Shown: positions 42,858 through 53,774 of the stretch, piece after piece
Layout of the letters: every line of letters begins with the position of its first letter
How positions within the stretch are numbered: the stretch's first letter is position 1
Assembly (NCBI GenBank): GCA_002633025.1
Contig: NMRB01000840.1
Location: 103,654 to 167,653 of the forward strand
Origin: Notospermus geniculatus
Lineage: Eukaryota > Nemertea > Pilidiophora > Heteronemertea > Lineidae
DNA: 64,000 bases
Direction of reading: 5' to 3'
Program-made: the position numbers and the translations under genes
Notes under the pieces: generated by a model
Database searches by the model: none
What the model was told of the DNA's origin: nothing
Seen by the model: the letters and a program-made list of their open reading frames with translations, nothing else

Positions 42858-44062
42858 ACATACAGCGATGCACATAATTTGCAAACGAGCCTATCTCAGA
42901 CTTTTCGCCTATCTGAGATTTCCGGTACATCTCCAGTCAAGCGAAAGACAAATTATGAAAAGGAAACGCCCATCCTTAATCGAAGCTGACTGGGCACTGA
43001 TGGCGCTCTGATTGTACTTAATAACAGTCTTGTAATTAGTGGCAGTAACTGCTGTATTCGTGGCTGATCTTGGGAGAGTTTATCGATTTCTTATTAGGAT
43101 TCCACACCTTGTCTGATGGATGACTCGATGAGACAAGACAGAGATCATTAGGTTAATAGCCCCATTCTATATCCTTGATGGATCAGGCAGCACCATCCAT
43201 AATCTCAACCAATATGAACGAAGTGATCATAGAAGGAACCATGTCCGCAATGAAAAGCCATGTATTGCGAAGAACTTGTCTTTTGAAGTTCACCGATATT
43301 CCGCAAAAAACATGAAAAAAGCAACAGCATTTGCTTCTTTTTTCACTTTCGTCTCCAGGGCACAATTAGCCGAGTGTTTTACGGCACAAGCAGGTGGAAG
43401 CGTAACTGCCGTGAATATCAGCACATTCCTTCACCGACGATTGATCCCCGCTGGGGCGTACATTTGTATTAAACGCGAGGTGTTGCATTCCTGAGTCAGA
43501 GTTTTTCAAATATTGGTCGTTGCAACCTCCCCATCTATCACCGTGTCTCCCCAATGTATTCCAACATTACATCAGCCAACTCCAGCCTAAAAGCGACAAT
43601 ATCAGTTCATGAATCTCCTGGGACCAGGAATTGCCTCACGTTAGTTTAGCTGATGGCTCCATTGACGTCTGCTCACGATCGTGCACAAGATTGTGTTGTT
43701 TACGAAGTTAGGATTTGTGGCCGTCAGAGGCAAATCTATGCAATGTAAGGGACGCCTGTCGCGCCTTGAGAAAATAAGATTAATTCAAATTTGCCAGCAG
43801 TCTGAGAAAGGCAACGGATTGCGAAATAAAACATAGTATCGTTCATGGAGTCACTTAAAAAAACTAAATGTAGTGGATGGTCCGGCCTGCGGGAACCACA
43901 AATGTGACGCGTGCTGAAAACACATTCGTCAGTGGAGCACACCCAAATTCATCTGTCAATTTCGAGTTTAGCAATCGAAAGGATTTCCTCGATTGCCATC
44001 GAATATTTTGTAATGTGTCGTCGTATAGCCACTCTTAGGTGAAAGCCCGATTAAATTCAAAC
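42858..44062. other. No gene recognised
   Basis: Intergenic sequence. Overlapping ORFs on both strands (43183-43365 minus, 43276-43494 plus, 43736-43942 minus) show no domain, and no repeats were noticed. Confidence 0.5.
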
Positions 44063-44686
44063 CACGTGCACTGATTGGTTCTTCAAATAGTGCTCTAAAT
44101 GGCAACTTCACAGCGAAGTATTCGCTGATTGGTAGCTCAAAGTGTGTTCTGATTGGTTCCCATGAATTTGCAAAGCGCGTTCGGGAACCCGATGGAACTC
44201 TTCGATTCAGGCTGTTCCATCTTACTCTTACAATTCATTTCCACGTTTACCTGCGTTCACCCCCTGACCTAGCCACTTTGGAGACTCTTTTCCTAGACCG
44301 CGTTGTCACAAGTTCTTTTCAGAAGCAACACAGGGCAGAACGACGATCCAATTATGCCGTTCTTTTTTCAGATGCCCAAGAGAATGACAATTCTCCATCC
44401 GGACATTTGTTTTCATTGAGCCAATTAGAAGTTGTTTGCGTGGGATCTTTTCCGTCTCACTTGCGTGTGGTGAATGCCACCAACATCTTGTTAGTTCGGG
44501 TGCGTTTTGTCCCAATATCATGATGTTCCTTTTTATCTTTTCAGGTCAGGATAGAGAGTTCCTTCTGGCTGTGAAGGTCGCAGTGGATTATTTATTCACT
44601 CACAGTAGGCCCTACGTCATTCTATTTGGATTATAACCAATAGGAAGATATCTCAGCAGTGAGTGCGGGACTGGATCGTTTCCAAC
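44063..44686 (+). promoter_or_regulatory. Candidate TATA-less promoter of the TISU gene
   Basis: Upstream of the ATG at 44687 there is CACGTG (44063-44068), three inverted CCAAT boxes (ATTGG at 44074, 44128 and 44152), a CRE-like TACGTCA (about 44612) and CCAAT at 44637-44641, about 46 bp before the ATG. No TATA box is evident. CCAAT/CRE architecture next to a TISU start is typical of constitutively expressed genes with short 5' UTRs. A short ORF, 44278-44523, inside the region has no domain resemblance. Confidence 0.5.
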
Positions 44687-45160
44687 ATGGCGGTTGATCC
44701 ACACCACCATCCGGTCAGAGACCCACTGTACCACTTTGACACTCATTTCCCAGACCGTCTATCAAGGCTATATGTGAATCCAGATTACCCCGCCCCCAGC
44801 AGGCGGCAAAAGAAAATGGCGTCACGGATTGGCCAGCGCTATCGGACGCAGCCAATCACGTTTGACGAAATAAAGGAGGTGGATGAAGATACGCCGAGTC
44901 CAAGCCAGGCGGACGATCTCGAGGGAATAAAAAGTTCGTTTTCTGCTTTTTCTAAATCAATGGACGGTTTAGTTGCTGAGAAGCTCTCCGCATCTGCCGC
45001 GGGGACACCGTTAGAGAAAGATGTCGAGGAGGAGGAGACACTAACTGAAACCAGTGAATCACCGAATTATTCCACGCCGCCTAAACCACTCTACCCGGAC
45101 CTAAAACGACCAGACAGAAAAAGGAACAAAAACGCTAGACAAAGGATAGCCCCTGACTGA
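44687..45160 (+). CDS. Unrecognised 157-aa hydrophilic protein starting at a TISU element
   Basis: The ATG at 44687 lies in CAACATGGCGGT, matching 11 of 12 positions of the TISU consensus (SAASATGGCGGC). That decides this start over any upstream near-cognate codon. The N-terminus is His/Pro rich (PHHHP), and residues of about 11-65 look most protein-like ([42 protein letters not shown]). The middle is Ser/Glu rich and the C-terminus basic and Pro rich ([18 protein letters not shown]). There is no signal peptide or membrane segment. It appears to be a single exon, though a spliced 3' end cannot be excluded. I do not recognise the family. The basic, ordered N-terminal block and disordered tail suggest a small adaptor or nuclear protein, but that is inference. 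Confidence 0.6.
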   Translation: MAVDPHHHPVRDPLYHFDTHFPDRLSRLYVNPDYPAPSRRQKKMASRIGQRYRTQPITFDEIKEVDEDTPSPSQADDLEGIKSSFSAFSKSMDGLVAEKLSASAAGTPLEKDVEEEETLTETSESPNYSTPPKPLYPDLKRPDRKRNKNARQRIAPD

Positions 45161-45504
45161 GCCAGTTTGGAGATTGTTTGCTTCTGTACAGTGCGTTTAT
45201 GAACAGTGCCTTACATAGCCAAGTGTTTTGAGGACGAATATAGCCGAGACTGGTACTGGGGATTAAGTAAGATATAATCTGGGCCCAGAATCATAAAAAG
45301 TGGAGATCGAGGTATCACATCCGACCAGGACGTTGTTTCCATGGGAAGGGAGGATGTTGTGAGGCGGTCCTGTCGCTCAAGAACTAGTCTAGACTAGTGT
45401 CCTGTCTAAGGATGATCAATACCGGACACCAGTCGATACAGCCAGACTGAACATGGATTTCTGGCTAACGAAATAGGCTAATGTACCTCTGTGAATGGTA
45501 AATT
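45161..45504. other. 3' flank of the 157-aa gene
   Basis: No AATAAA close to the stop was found. Nothing else is recognised before the MITE cluster begins at 45505. Confidence 0.45.
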
Positions 45505-45613
45505 ATAGTTTTCGCAAAGCCCCCAAAACGCCAACACGAACGTCTCTCCGTGGCACCGAACAATGGGTTTGGCGTTCGCGTTGGCGTTTCGGGGGCTTTG
45601 CGAAAACTCCCTA
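45505..45613. mobile_element. Palindromic MITE, GGAGTTTTCGCAAAGC family, copy 2
   Basis: TATAGTTTTCGCAAAGCCCC at the left mirrors GGGGCTTTGCGAAAACTCCC at the right, followed by TA. The interior keeps CCGAACAATGGGTTTGG. It is shorter than the other copies because part of the centre is missing. Confidence 0.8.
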
Positions 45614-45770
45614 TTGTATGCCATGACTCATCCGACATTTTTACGAAACTGGGCCCAATCATTTGACATATTTATTTCTAATTCTATTTATATTATGTGT
45701 ACATTTAAGATTTGATGCATTTCATGGTGCTGTCGCTGGGCTCGAGACTATAAGGAGGCGAACAACAATA

Positions 45771-45901
45771 TAGAGTTTTCGCCAAACCCCTGAAACGCCA
45801 GACGCGAACGTCTATCCTTTTGTTCGGTGCTCTCATCGTGGTATCGAACAATGGGCTTGGCGTTTGCGTTGGCATTTCGGCGGCTTTGCGAAAAACCTCC
45901 A
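45771..45901. mobile_element. Palindromic MITE, GGAGTTTTCGCAAAGC family, copy 3
   Basis: It begins TAGAGTTTTCGCCAAACCCC and ends GGCTTTGCGAAAAACCTCC. The centre reads ACGTCTATCCTTTTGTTCGG then GAACAATGGG. It lies about 160 bp from copy 2 in the same interior orientation. Confidence 0.8.
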
Positions 45902-46501
45902 TTGTATTGGCTTGGTAACGGACCAGTCGGAGATACGGTAGGGAAGGAGTCACATGTGACCACCTTCGCAGAGTTTCTAAACCAGGCTGGTGTTTCAGGG
46001 GACTTCCATTCCTCTTACACCACTGCGAGATTTCATCTCCAGTGTGAATGTACAGTAGGCCTACGTCGGACATATACGTACACTGTAGTCTGTTCAACTT
46101 GAATCCAATTGTCACGTTAAAACTAGGCCCTTGGAGGAATAAGATAAGGCCTGAGGTCCAACACACGACACAGCACACAACCATGGCGACAATATACACA
46201 AAAGATAAAACAAGAGACTAGCTGCTGAATACAAAATTAAACATTAAAACCGGATTATTACATAGGAAAAGAAAAATTTGTATTGTCAGCAATATTTGTT
46301 CAAAACGAGTTGCATCCTGTTTTCAACTGTGATACATGTACACGACTTGTTTTGCCGTGGTGGAATATCCATGGTGATGTTGTGGAGTGTTTTGGTTGGA
46401 CGGGCTCTTTCAAGGCTGTCTATGAATGGCGCACATGTTGAGAAATCTTGCCGAGAATATGCGTCGGGTCATCAGAAATATTTCAAACAACCAGGTTTCA
46501 A

Positions 46502-46751
46502 TGGGTCATGTGAATAAAGACTAGCAATTGCTTTTACTTCAGTATAATTTTCGCAGAGATTTGTTCAGTCCTGTAATCCAGATGAATGCAGCAACAAGTA
46601 TGAATTTAAACATATTTACAATTTAATATTTATATTTACACCATCATGACCACCATCATCTTTTACTTCAGATTTGTACAGCATTGCCTAGTGCATCTGT
46701 ATTGCAAAATTCAAGTAAAATCATTTACTAGTCTTTTATTCATATGACCCA
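46502..46751. mobile_element. Palindromic MITE, TGGGTCATATGAATAAAGAC family, copy 2
   Basis: TGGGTCATGTGAATAAAGAC at 46502 with TTGCTTTTACTT mirrors AAGTAAAATCATTTACTAG..TTATTCATATGACCCA, ending at 46751. It is 250 bp, twice the length of the copy at 60.4 kb because of extra sequence in the centre. Near the right arm it carries GATTTGTACAGCATTGCC, which all three family members share in some form. Confidence 0.8.
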
Positions 46752-47284
46752 ATGTCTCGTACCTTGTTATAATGACTGCAAAGATCGTTTAACCCCTCTA
46801 GGACTCGTCTCGGGCACCCTAACCCAGACTGAATTTAGCGGGGTTCATATAATGAGATCTGGGTTTGCGACGTGCTACATGTACACGTCCACCGATTTCT
46901 CCGAGACGCGGATTGGCGACTTTTTGTCGGCGTGATATACAACGCCCGTTTGATTTGCTTCGCGGAAAGTACAACGGTCACGTGATCCTGAAACTGCACT
47001 ACCAGTAGAGAAATCTAGCCGTCAGGCCAGGCTGTTATTTTGGAGTGTGACTGAGGCAAACATTGGACTCCGGGTGGCTGTCCCGAAATCAACTAGGCCT
47101 ACAGTGCAGACAGATGGGTTTACTAATAGTTGGATATGTAGGATTTCCAATTTCAGAAGTCCCATGTGAGCCTAATCAGCTTTATGCAAAGGACATGCTT
47201 GTACAGCCGCCTCATTTTGCTGTGATCGCACGTGTTGCGGTTGGCCACTGGGAGTTACCGTTCGCGTTATAACTCTGTACATAA
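46752..47284. other. No gene recognised
   Basis: Intergenic sequence between MITEs. The ORFs at 46744-46935 and 47063-47272 (plus) have no known domain. Confidence 0.5.
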
Positions 47285-47416
47285 TAGAGAGTTTTCGCAA
47301 AACCCCCCGAAACGCCGACGCGAACGTCTATCCTATTGTTCCCTGCACTCTTCGTGGCATCGAACAAGGGGATTGGCATTCGCGTTGGCGTTACGGGGGC
47401 TTTGCGAAAACTCTAT
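47285..47416. mobile_element. Palindromic MITE, GGAGTTTTCGCAAAGC family, copy 4
   Basis: It begins TAGAGAGTTTTCGCAAAACC and ends GGGCTTTGCGAAAACTCTA, with flanking ATAA/TAATA that fits a TA target. The interior has ACGTCTATCCTATTGTTC and GAACAAGGGG, where copies 1-3 have GAACAATGG. Confidence 0.8.
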
Positions 47417-47980
47417 AATATAACTGTTCGAAATTGTAACTGATCACTGTTTGAGTTCATCATTTGTATTACAAGTTCGCAAATGTCATATGCAACGATC
47501 TCAAGCCATTCTCATCCGGTATGTAAATTACGTTTAAACCAGCCAATGAAATGTTCAGCTACCGGTTGTGCGGGATGACCGTCTTTCATAATCTGATAAG
47601 ACTTCTATCACAAGTCGATCAATTGTTAGGAACATTTTTCGTTGTTCGGTCCCCATCGCCGACCTTTAATACTAATGTGGAGAGAAGTACCAGAAAAGAA
47701 GGAAGAAAGAATGCAACAACCTAGACATTTTTTCCTGGTTTTCACCCATTATTTCATTCTTTTTCACGAGTATACCCTTTCTTCACAGTAACCGTGATGT
47801 AAATACAAGCTCTTGATACCGGCTTTCGTCATGCATTGTCTTGTAGAGACTATACGTTCGATAAGTTGGCAATGTAGATTATAAATAAAAACGCGTGTAC
47901 AAGAAATACTTTTGAAAAATAAATAATGTTTGTCTAATATTCTTCATGTCTGTCATTGTATGAGTAGAAATGCTACCACC
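47417..47980. other. No gene recognised
   Basis: AT-rich intergenic sequence with no ORF of note and no repeat noticed. Confidence 0.5.
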
Positions 47981-48244
47981 AAGGGAGTAAGAAATAAAAG
48001 TGGAAAATAAGAAGTGGGAAATATTGGAATTTTGCGCGAATTTTTCAGTTTCTCAAATTGGGAGAAATTTTTTCCCATTTTGAGAAATCTTCTTAAAATG
48101 ACATGACATTTTGTCTGATTTTGTGGGCGATATTTCTCAAAATGGGAAAAAATTTCACGCAGTGTGAGAAATTGACACATTTGCGCAAAATGCCAAGTGA
48201 AAATTTCCCACTTCTTGTTTTCCACTTTTATTTCTTATTTCCTT
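47981..48244. mobile_element. Palindromic MITE, AAGGGAGTAAGAAATAAAAG family, copy 3
   Basis: AAGGGAGTAAGAAATAAAAG at 47981 mirrors TTTTATTTCTTATTTCCTT at 48244. The arms again contain AGTGGGAAA, TTTTGCGCGAA and TTTCTCAAATTGGGA, with a central AAAATGACATGACATTTTG. This copy lies outside the 3.7-kb duplication, which shows that the element moves independently of it. Confidence 0.8.
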
Positions 48245-51200
48245 CACATTTCTCTTACGTAGAAACTGAAGGGGGATGAGATGTGCGATGTGGAAATGGG
48301 GGGTCAGCCTCATAGGAGGTATCAAAGCTTTTAAATGATGGGAAAAGAACACATTCCTCTACATTTGTAGCCCGGGTATTCAAGGAAGGCCGCCGAGGTG
48401 GTAGATTGAAAGCATACAGCAGACTGGAGCCAGGAATACTTGCCACAAGAAGCAGTGCTGACAGATACACAGCCTACCAACCTGTACGGTGGCGGTTTTG
48501 CTGAGAAGTACATTTGAAACATAACCACTGACATGCCCGAGAGGTTTTTTTCAACACTCATTATCGGCTCGATTGCGCTATTTCTACGTTTCCTTAGTGC
48601 AGTTGAACCCCGAGTGACAGAGCTTTCTCTCGTTCGCAAACTTTCTGAACTTGTATTGCATGTTTCAGAAAGCACCATCGACCACCCACCCTTTGACCGT
48701 TATCCGGAGAAAGCGGCCAACCTTCCTGGTCATGGAGAGGGGGGAAGAAGTGATAGTCACGAACTATCTGTTGGTAATACATTTAAGGGGTGTAAATCCA
48801 ACCGTTAAAAAGTTAGCTGTGCATCGGGTCCCATTCTCCTGTACAGAGCTCAGTTGTTGCGTCCATCGGCGTCCAACGTTGAAGTCAGTTCACAAAATTG
48901 AATATGCAAATTAAGTGGGTTCCCGAAGTCCGATTTTGGATATGATGTCCAAGGTTACCTAAAAATCAAAGATTTAAAGCAAAAACCTTCTGTTGCAATT
49001 TGTTCCCGGTTCACCCGCCAGAATTTTCGCTTAAATTTACTAGACTAAACTGAGTAGGCCTACTTTCACACACAGAGGGTCAGCATTTCGTCCGAGATCT
49101 GTCCCCGGTACCATTACGACCAGCCACCAAACAAATTGTTACCATGGAGCGGTATGCTAGCTCATTCCCTCATGATTGAAACAAATGGATGTTGGTGATG
49201 AGGCAATTGATTCCTACATCTGAGTATTACAACAAAGCCGACAACTTCTGCAGAACAACTGTGAGATGGAAGCGCAACGCTGCCTTGGGAGATACTCCAC
49301 ACCTTCATCCGTGAAATTGAAGCACGTGCTGATTGGATCCTTTGAACACAATAATTGCTCCTTCAAGCGACGTTTTTACAGCAGACTTTAGAAGAAGGGA
49401 AAATTGTTCAGAGATTAGTTTCATAAACATGCTTTCTGTGTCGGCGGAACCTTCGACTATCTTCGGCATTTCTCGTAGGAATCCGAAGAAAGGTGAAAGC
49501 GAATGAACCGCTGATCGTTTTGGTGCAGTTCTTTCTGTATTCGTTTCATCTACAAGTCCTGATGTCTCGATGGAATAGTTTGTACCGACTCGAACCGCAG
49601 AATTATTTACAAGAATAGTTCGCTTCCTGCTAATTAATTTCACGGCTTTTCCTTTGGATTTTTGGGCGTCGTTCCCAATGTCGTCCCTCTCATTTACGAC
49701 CAGGGTTGCTGTAATAGAATCTAATGTCCTCCGATATGTGATGTCCCCCAACATCACATTTACGGATTAAGCGGCACCACTGAATAGGACTCTAGAGAGA
49801 CCACGACCCATAATCCTGTGACAAACAATGCGGGAGACATCAGAAAGACGCGGACTAGATTCTATCACACTGGCCCTGATTGAGGACAGTCTCCTCGGGC
49901 CGTGGTTGCATCATGTTCATTGAGATCTACTGTTGCGGACAAAATCATCGATTAGTCATTTAGTTCATGTATCATATGGGAAAAAACATCAGGCCTATTA
50001 CATTTCTTCAAACTTGAATCTTTATCACTGGTCGCCTACACATCCCAGATGTTGTTTATTAGTTCCTGGACATGCCGTCTTGTGGACATTTTTCCCTGAA
50101 AGCTAAGGGTTTGTCACTTGGAGGTAAAAGAAAAGGTCAACTTCCACATGTTTTAGGCGAAGACAGGATGTCGATTTCCTCTGAGCGATTCTTTTAATTT
50201 CTTTGATGGTCAGTTAGTCCAGTGATTTTGAGGGAGCAAGATTCGCATCTTGGCTCTCTTCAGGCATAGTAAAATTTACAATTGAAAGGCATAAAGATTA
50301 CCATCATGATTACTTAGAAAGTTAGAAAGTTTCAGACTGTTCCGATTAGTTCGGCACCTTAGAGTCCCCAGCTTTGTAAGTAAATTCCGGTCCTCGATTT
50401 TATCTCATTTATCGATTTATCTTTCTATTTGTAACTTTAGTTTCATTTAGGATTAGGCCTGAATAACTATTGTCTATTACAGATTGAACCGCCATAGGCG
50501 CCATACGCCATAAGCCAGACACCATACACCAAGTCAAGTGTCATTAGTGACATCAGAAGCCGTATCGTTAGGCATTTTCGAGCTATGTATCATCATTGAA
50601 GAAGGTTCCAATATTGAATAAATGGCGTGTCTAATCAACGGGACATTTAAGTTCGTGTTCAGTCTATGAGGATATTCTACATCTACCAATGTCATTGGCC
50701 GACACGTTGGCGCTTCACTTTACACTGCTTTACGAGGTGACCGAAGTCAAGCAGCTCAGCCTGGTGGAGCGCGGCGTCAATCAGTGGATGGACATAAAGG
50801 TCCGACGACAGTCGCGCACCACGGATCCAGGACCCGACCTGACCACCATTCCCGACAGTTTGCTTGTGGTCTCGGGCCTAGCTTAGGCCTACCATTCGAC
50901 AAAACGACGCAACAATTTACCCTTTAAAAGGTACTCGATAGAATTATCTCAAGACTGAAGCAATCAACCGGGTCAAACTTTTTACTATCCGTCTCGAAAC
51001 GGTGGTCATTTTTCCAGTAAATTTGCTCTGTCATGAAAAAAGCGCACTTTATATGCTCGGAGGCTGATCTAATCGGTATTCGTTATCAAAAAGGTAGTTT
51101 GCTCTGAGTCAGCAGACTTGTTCAGGTTGTTTTGACTGGTGCTACTTGGCAATGATCCCAATAGATCAACAGGCCCAACAACCCCGAACAACATTCTGGA

Positions 51201-51688
51201 AGCAGACTTGTGAGAATGTCTGGGGTTCATCCCACCAAGCTTGGCTTTCACCCGCACAGTACGTGTCGGGGAAGCTGAGTGTAGGTCTAAAGGTCCGCCA
51301 ACAGATGGTAAAAGAACAGAGCCGAGATTGAAGATTACAAGCAAAACGTCTGGATGGGAAGACCGGAGGTCTTGAGTCTGTGATGAATGCCATAATCTCT
51401 CTGAAGCTTTCAGAAGATACGCTGAAGACGCCAACAACGAGGCCTACGATTGGCACGATACGCCCAAGACTGTTGACGGGGGTGGGGGACAGCGGAACCT
51501 GAATAACAAACTAGACGTCAAGCAATGATGTGAGGTCAGGCAATAGGAAAGGCAGAAATCGCGCAAGCACGGAGGTACGGCGTTCCGTGTTTTCTTGGTG
51601 CAGTGTGACCGCTTGGCCTCTGCGTCGGAGATTGCATGTGTCCGACACATACAAGGAACACTCTTTTTATCGGACAAGGTTGCCACAG
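48245..51688. other. No gene confirmed; two ORFs of note
   Basis: 49305-49757 (minus) is a 150-codon ORF with no recognisable domain. 50689-50886 (plus, 65 codons) is GC-richer than its surroundings and contains L.LHF.LL.EV.EV..L......VNQW.DIKV, which loosely recalls the start of a Cys-loop receptor ligand-binding domain. No splice sites firmly bound it. Overlapping ORFs at 48.3-48.9 kb and 51.1-51.7 kb look like chance. Confidence 0.35.
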
Positions 51689-51812
51689 TAGGGAGGTTTC
51701 GCAAGCGCCCGGTTAGGCCCTACGACGACGTTTATCTATTGTGTGGGTATACCTAAACAATAGATAAACGTCGTCGTATGGCCTTAAACCGGGCGCTTGC
51801 GAAACCTCCCTA
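51689..51812. mobile_element. Near-perfect 124-bp hairpin element
   Basis: TAGGGAGGTTTCGCAAGCGC (51689) mirrors GCGCTTGCGAAACCTCCCTA (to 51812). Arms of about 55 bp differ only by small changes around GGTTAGGCCCTACGACG. The loop is about 12 nt (GTGGGTATACCT). Its ends resemble those of the GGAGTTTTCGCAAAGC family, but the interior is unrelated. Confidence 0.85.
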
Positions 51813-52884
51813 GTATCCCGTCCAATTCACTTTAGGAGCCAGCTTTACCAAAGGCTCGATGGAGTCCGTCTCCGGCGGATCCATACGGCAACAAGTGTTC
51901 AAACAGAATCACCCCAGACCAAGTGCGCAGTGGGAAAATATTGTTCTTCCCAGTTTTTTGCCAGTATCGGATCCATCTAAGTACAAGACAGATAAGTTAC
52001 GTGTGGTGTTCCTTTTATCTCAGCGGTCGAGGGAATATTTCCCGCATGCCGCTCGTTGTGATCATTCTCTAGGGCGTTATCACCTTCGCGTTCACACCTG
52101 CCACCAGAAATGCGGCATACCAGAACAGTGAGGCACCATTATCAAAGATGGTCCCGATCAAGACACGATGTTTACGGTAAAACGGTCCAATCAACTCCGT
52201 GACGCACGCCTCTACGGCATTTCGTCCCCCGATATTTTGCCCCCGTAAATTTCGTTCCCTGATGACAGGTTCAGCGTGTCCCACCAACCGAGGACTAGAG
52301 TACCAATGACCTAGGCTAGCTGAGAACATATAACACTCAGCACCTGTTACAATTCACAGTTTACCGCTATGATCCCGTGTGCATATCATGTAAAGATTTA
52401 AAAATCCCCCTCCCAGCACGGGTTAATATAAGCTAAAGCTCGCAGAGTGAACAACCGTTAAAATTAGCTCTACCTAGAGATAAAACGAGCTGAACTAGAT
52501 TTTCCAAGAAACTCTTGCCTACGTCCTAGATGCAAAGAGCAGTTAGCGTATCCCATTCTCAGAAGCAATCAGCTGAATCATAATCATATACTCCACTTAA
52601 AATCTTCTGATCAGCTGAAATCACCCTGGCTCAGATATCCCAGACATTTTAATCCCGGAGACTCGACATAAAATCAGGCTGTGCTGTTTTACAGTGACAT
52701 CAAAGAAATTGCTGGAGCAGGTGATTTTCAAATGGGTAAAATGGAGGGTAATATCCTTCTTCAATTCAGACGGCAGTAATGCCAAAAAGAGTGACGCAGA
52801 GATCACCACAAACCTTACCATTTCCTGAGAATGGCTTTATATTACATGTATTAAGATTGGAAATGGATTGTTACGACAGTATAT
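51813..52884. other. No gene recognised
   Basis: The ORFs at 51859-52131 (plus), 52069-52329 (minus) and 52621-52821 (minus) have no recognisable domain. No clear repeats were noticed. Confidence 0.5.
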
Positions 52885-53078
52885 GTATATGGCTGGAAGA
52901 TCGTGAATATGACATGGTCCAAAGAGTGGAAATTAATCGTTGACTACATGTAAACATATGGCTGGAAGAAAGGAAATTAATTAGTGAATACATGTACAAC
53001 ATATGGCTGGAAAAGGGGAAATGAATGAGTGAATACAGTATACAGGAAGACTGGAAAATGAATTAGCAAGTGAATACA
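52885..53078. repeat. Degenerate tandem repeat of about 40-70 bp
   Basis: ATATGGCTGGAAGA..GAAATTAAT..GTGAATACATGTA recurs three times, starting near 52887, 52956 and 53001. A weaker fourth unit lies near 53040 (GGAAGACTGGAAAATGAATTAG..AGTGAATACA). It lies beyond the 3' end of RBM28. Confidence 0.55.
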
Positions 53079-53666
53079 CCATAGTGGAATTCGGAATTCG
53101 GCTATGGGACGGGGCGTTTGACTGGAGGCGTGGCGATAAATTAGCGATGAAAAAAACATAATCCTCATGATGCAATACATGAATATGGTACTTTAATTTC
53201 AAAATACTACACATGGGATTGACAGGTCCATTCACCACATGAATAAATCCTGCTAACAGGATGAACATGCACGTTTAATAACAATTTCTGAGCATTCTCT
53301 ACACAAATCAACAAAACAAGAAACCCTAGCAGGTGCAATTATTCGAAAGCAAACACAATTAGTCTGACAAATGATAGACATAAAACACAAATTGCCATTA
53401 TGTCATTTATGGACCGCTGAATACATCAATGCATAAAAATCAATCATGGAGGATGACAAGACATTAGTGGTAGGAAATCGGGGTAAACAACTTCACTGAC
53501 AACAGGTTTCATGTGATGGACATGTTTGTTGGGGTACGTACCGGTATGTGTGGGTTTCAGATTCAATGCCACTGAAAATACACTCTATCGGCAAGTGGGG
53601 AAATAAATAAGTGTGAAGTTGTCGACAGAACTGAGGAGTTTCTCCTTAGTCATCAGACATTTGGGC
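53079..53666 (-). other. Probable RBM28 3' UTR and downstream flank
   Basis: This follows the RBM28 stop codon on the minus strand. An ATTAAA variant poly(A) signal lies at 53274-53279 (minus), about 390 nt past the stop. No canonical AATAAA on the minus strand was noticed nearer. The UTR extent is inferred. Confidence 0.4.
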
Positions 53667-53774
53667 TCAATCTCCCCATGTTCCACGTCCGGCTTTTCCC
53701 ATGATTTTCTTCTTGTACTTGTTGACTAGACTTTCAAAATCATCTGCCTGTTCGCGTTTCTGGGGTTTCCTTAC
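53667..53774 (-). CDS. RBM28 exon 16 (C-terminus and stop)
   Basis: The acceptor TATTTTTCAG leads into a 35-residue tail ending [21 protein letters not shown] and TGA (53669-53667). It corresponds to the human FNQLVEQYKQKLLG and final KWFDS. It is separated from exon 15 by 3.7 kb. Confidence 0.88.
   Translation of the reverse strand, partial: VRKPQKREQADDFESLVNKYKKKIMGKAGRGTWGD

Noticed and set aside
49305-49757. 150-codon minus-strand ORF
   Set aside because: No recognisable domain, no flanking splice or promoter signals, and a length expected a few times by chance in a window of this size.
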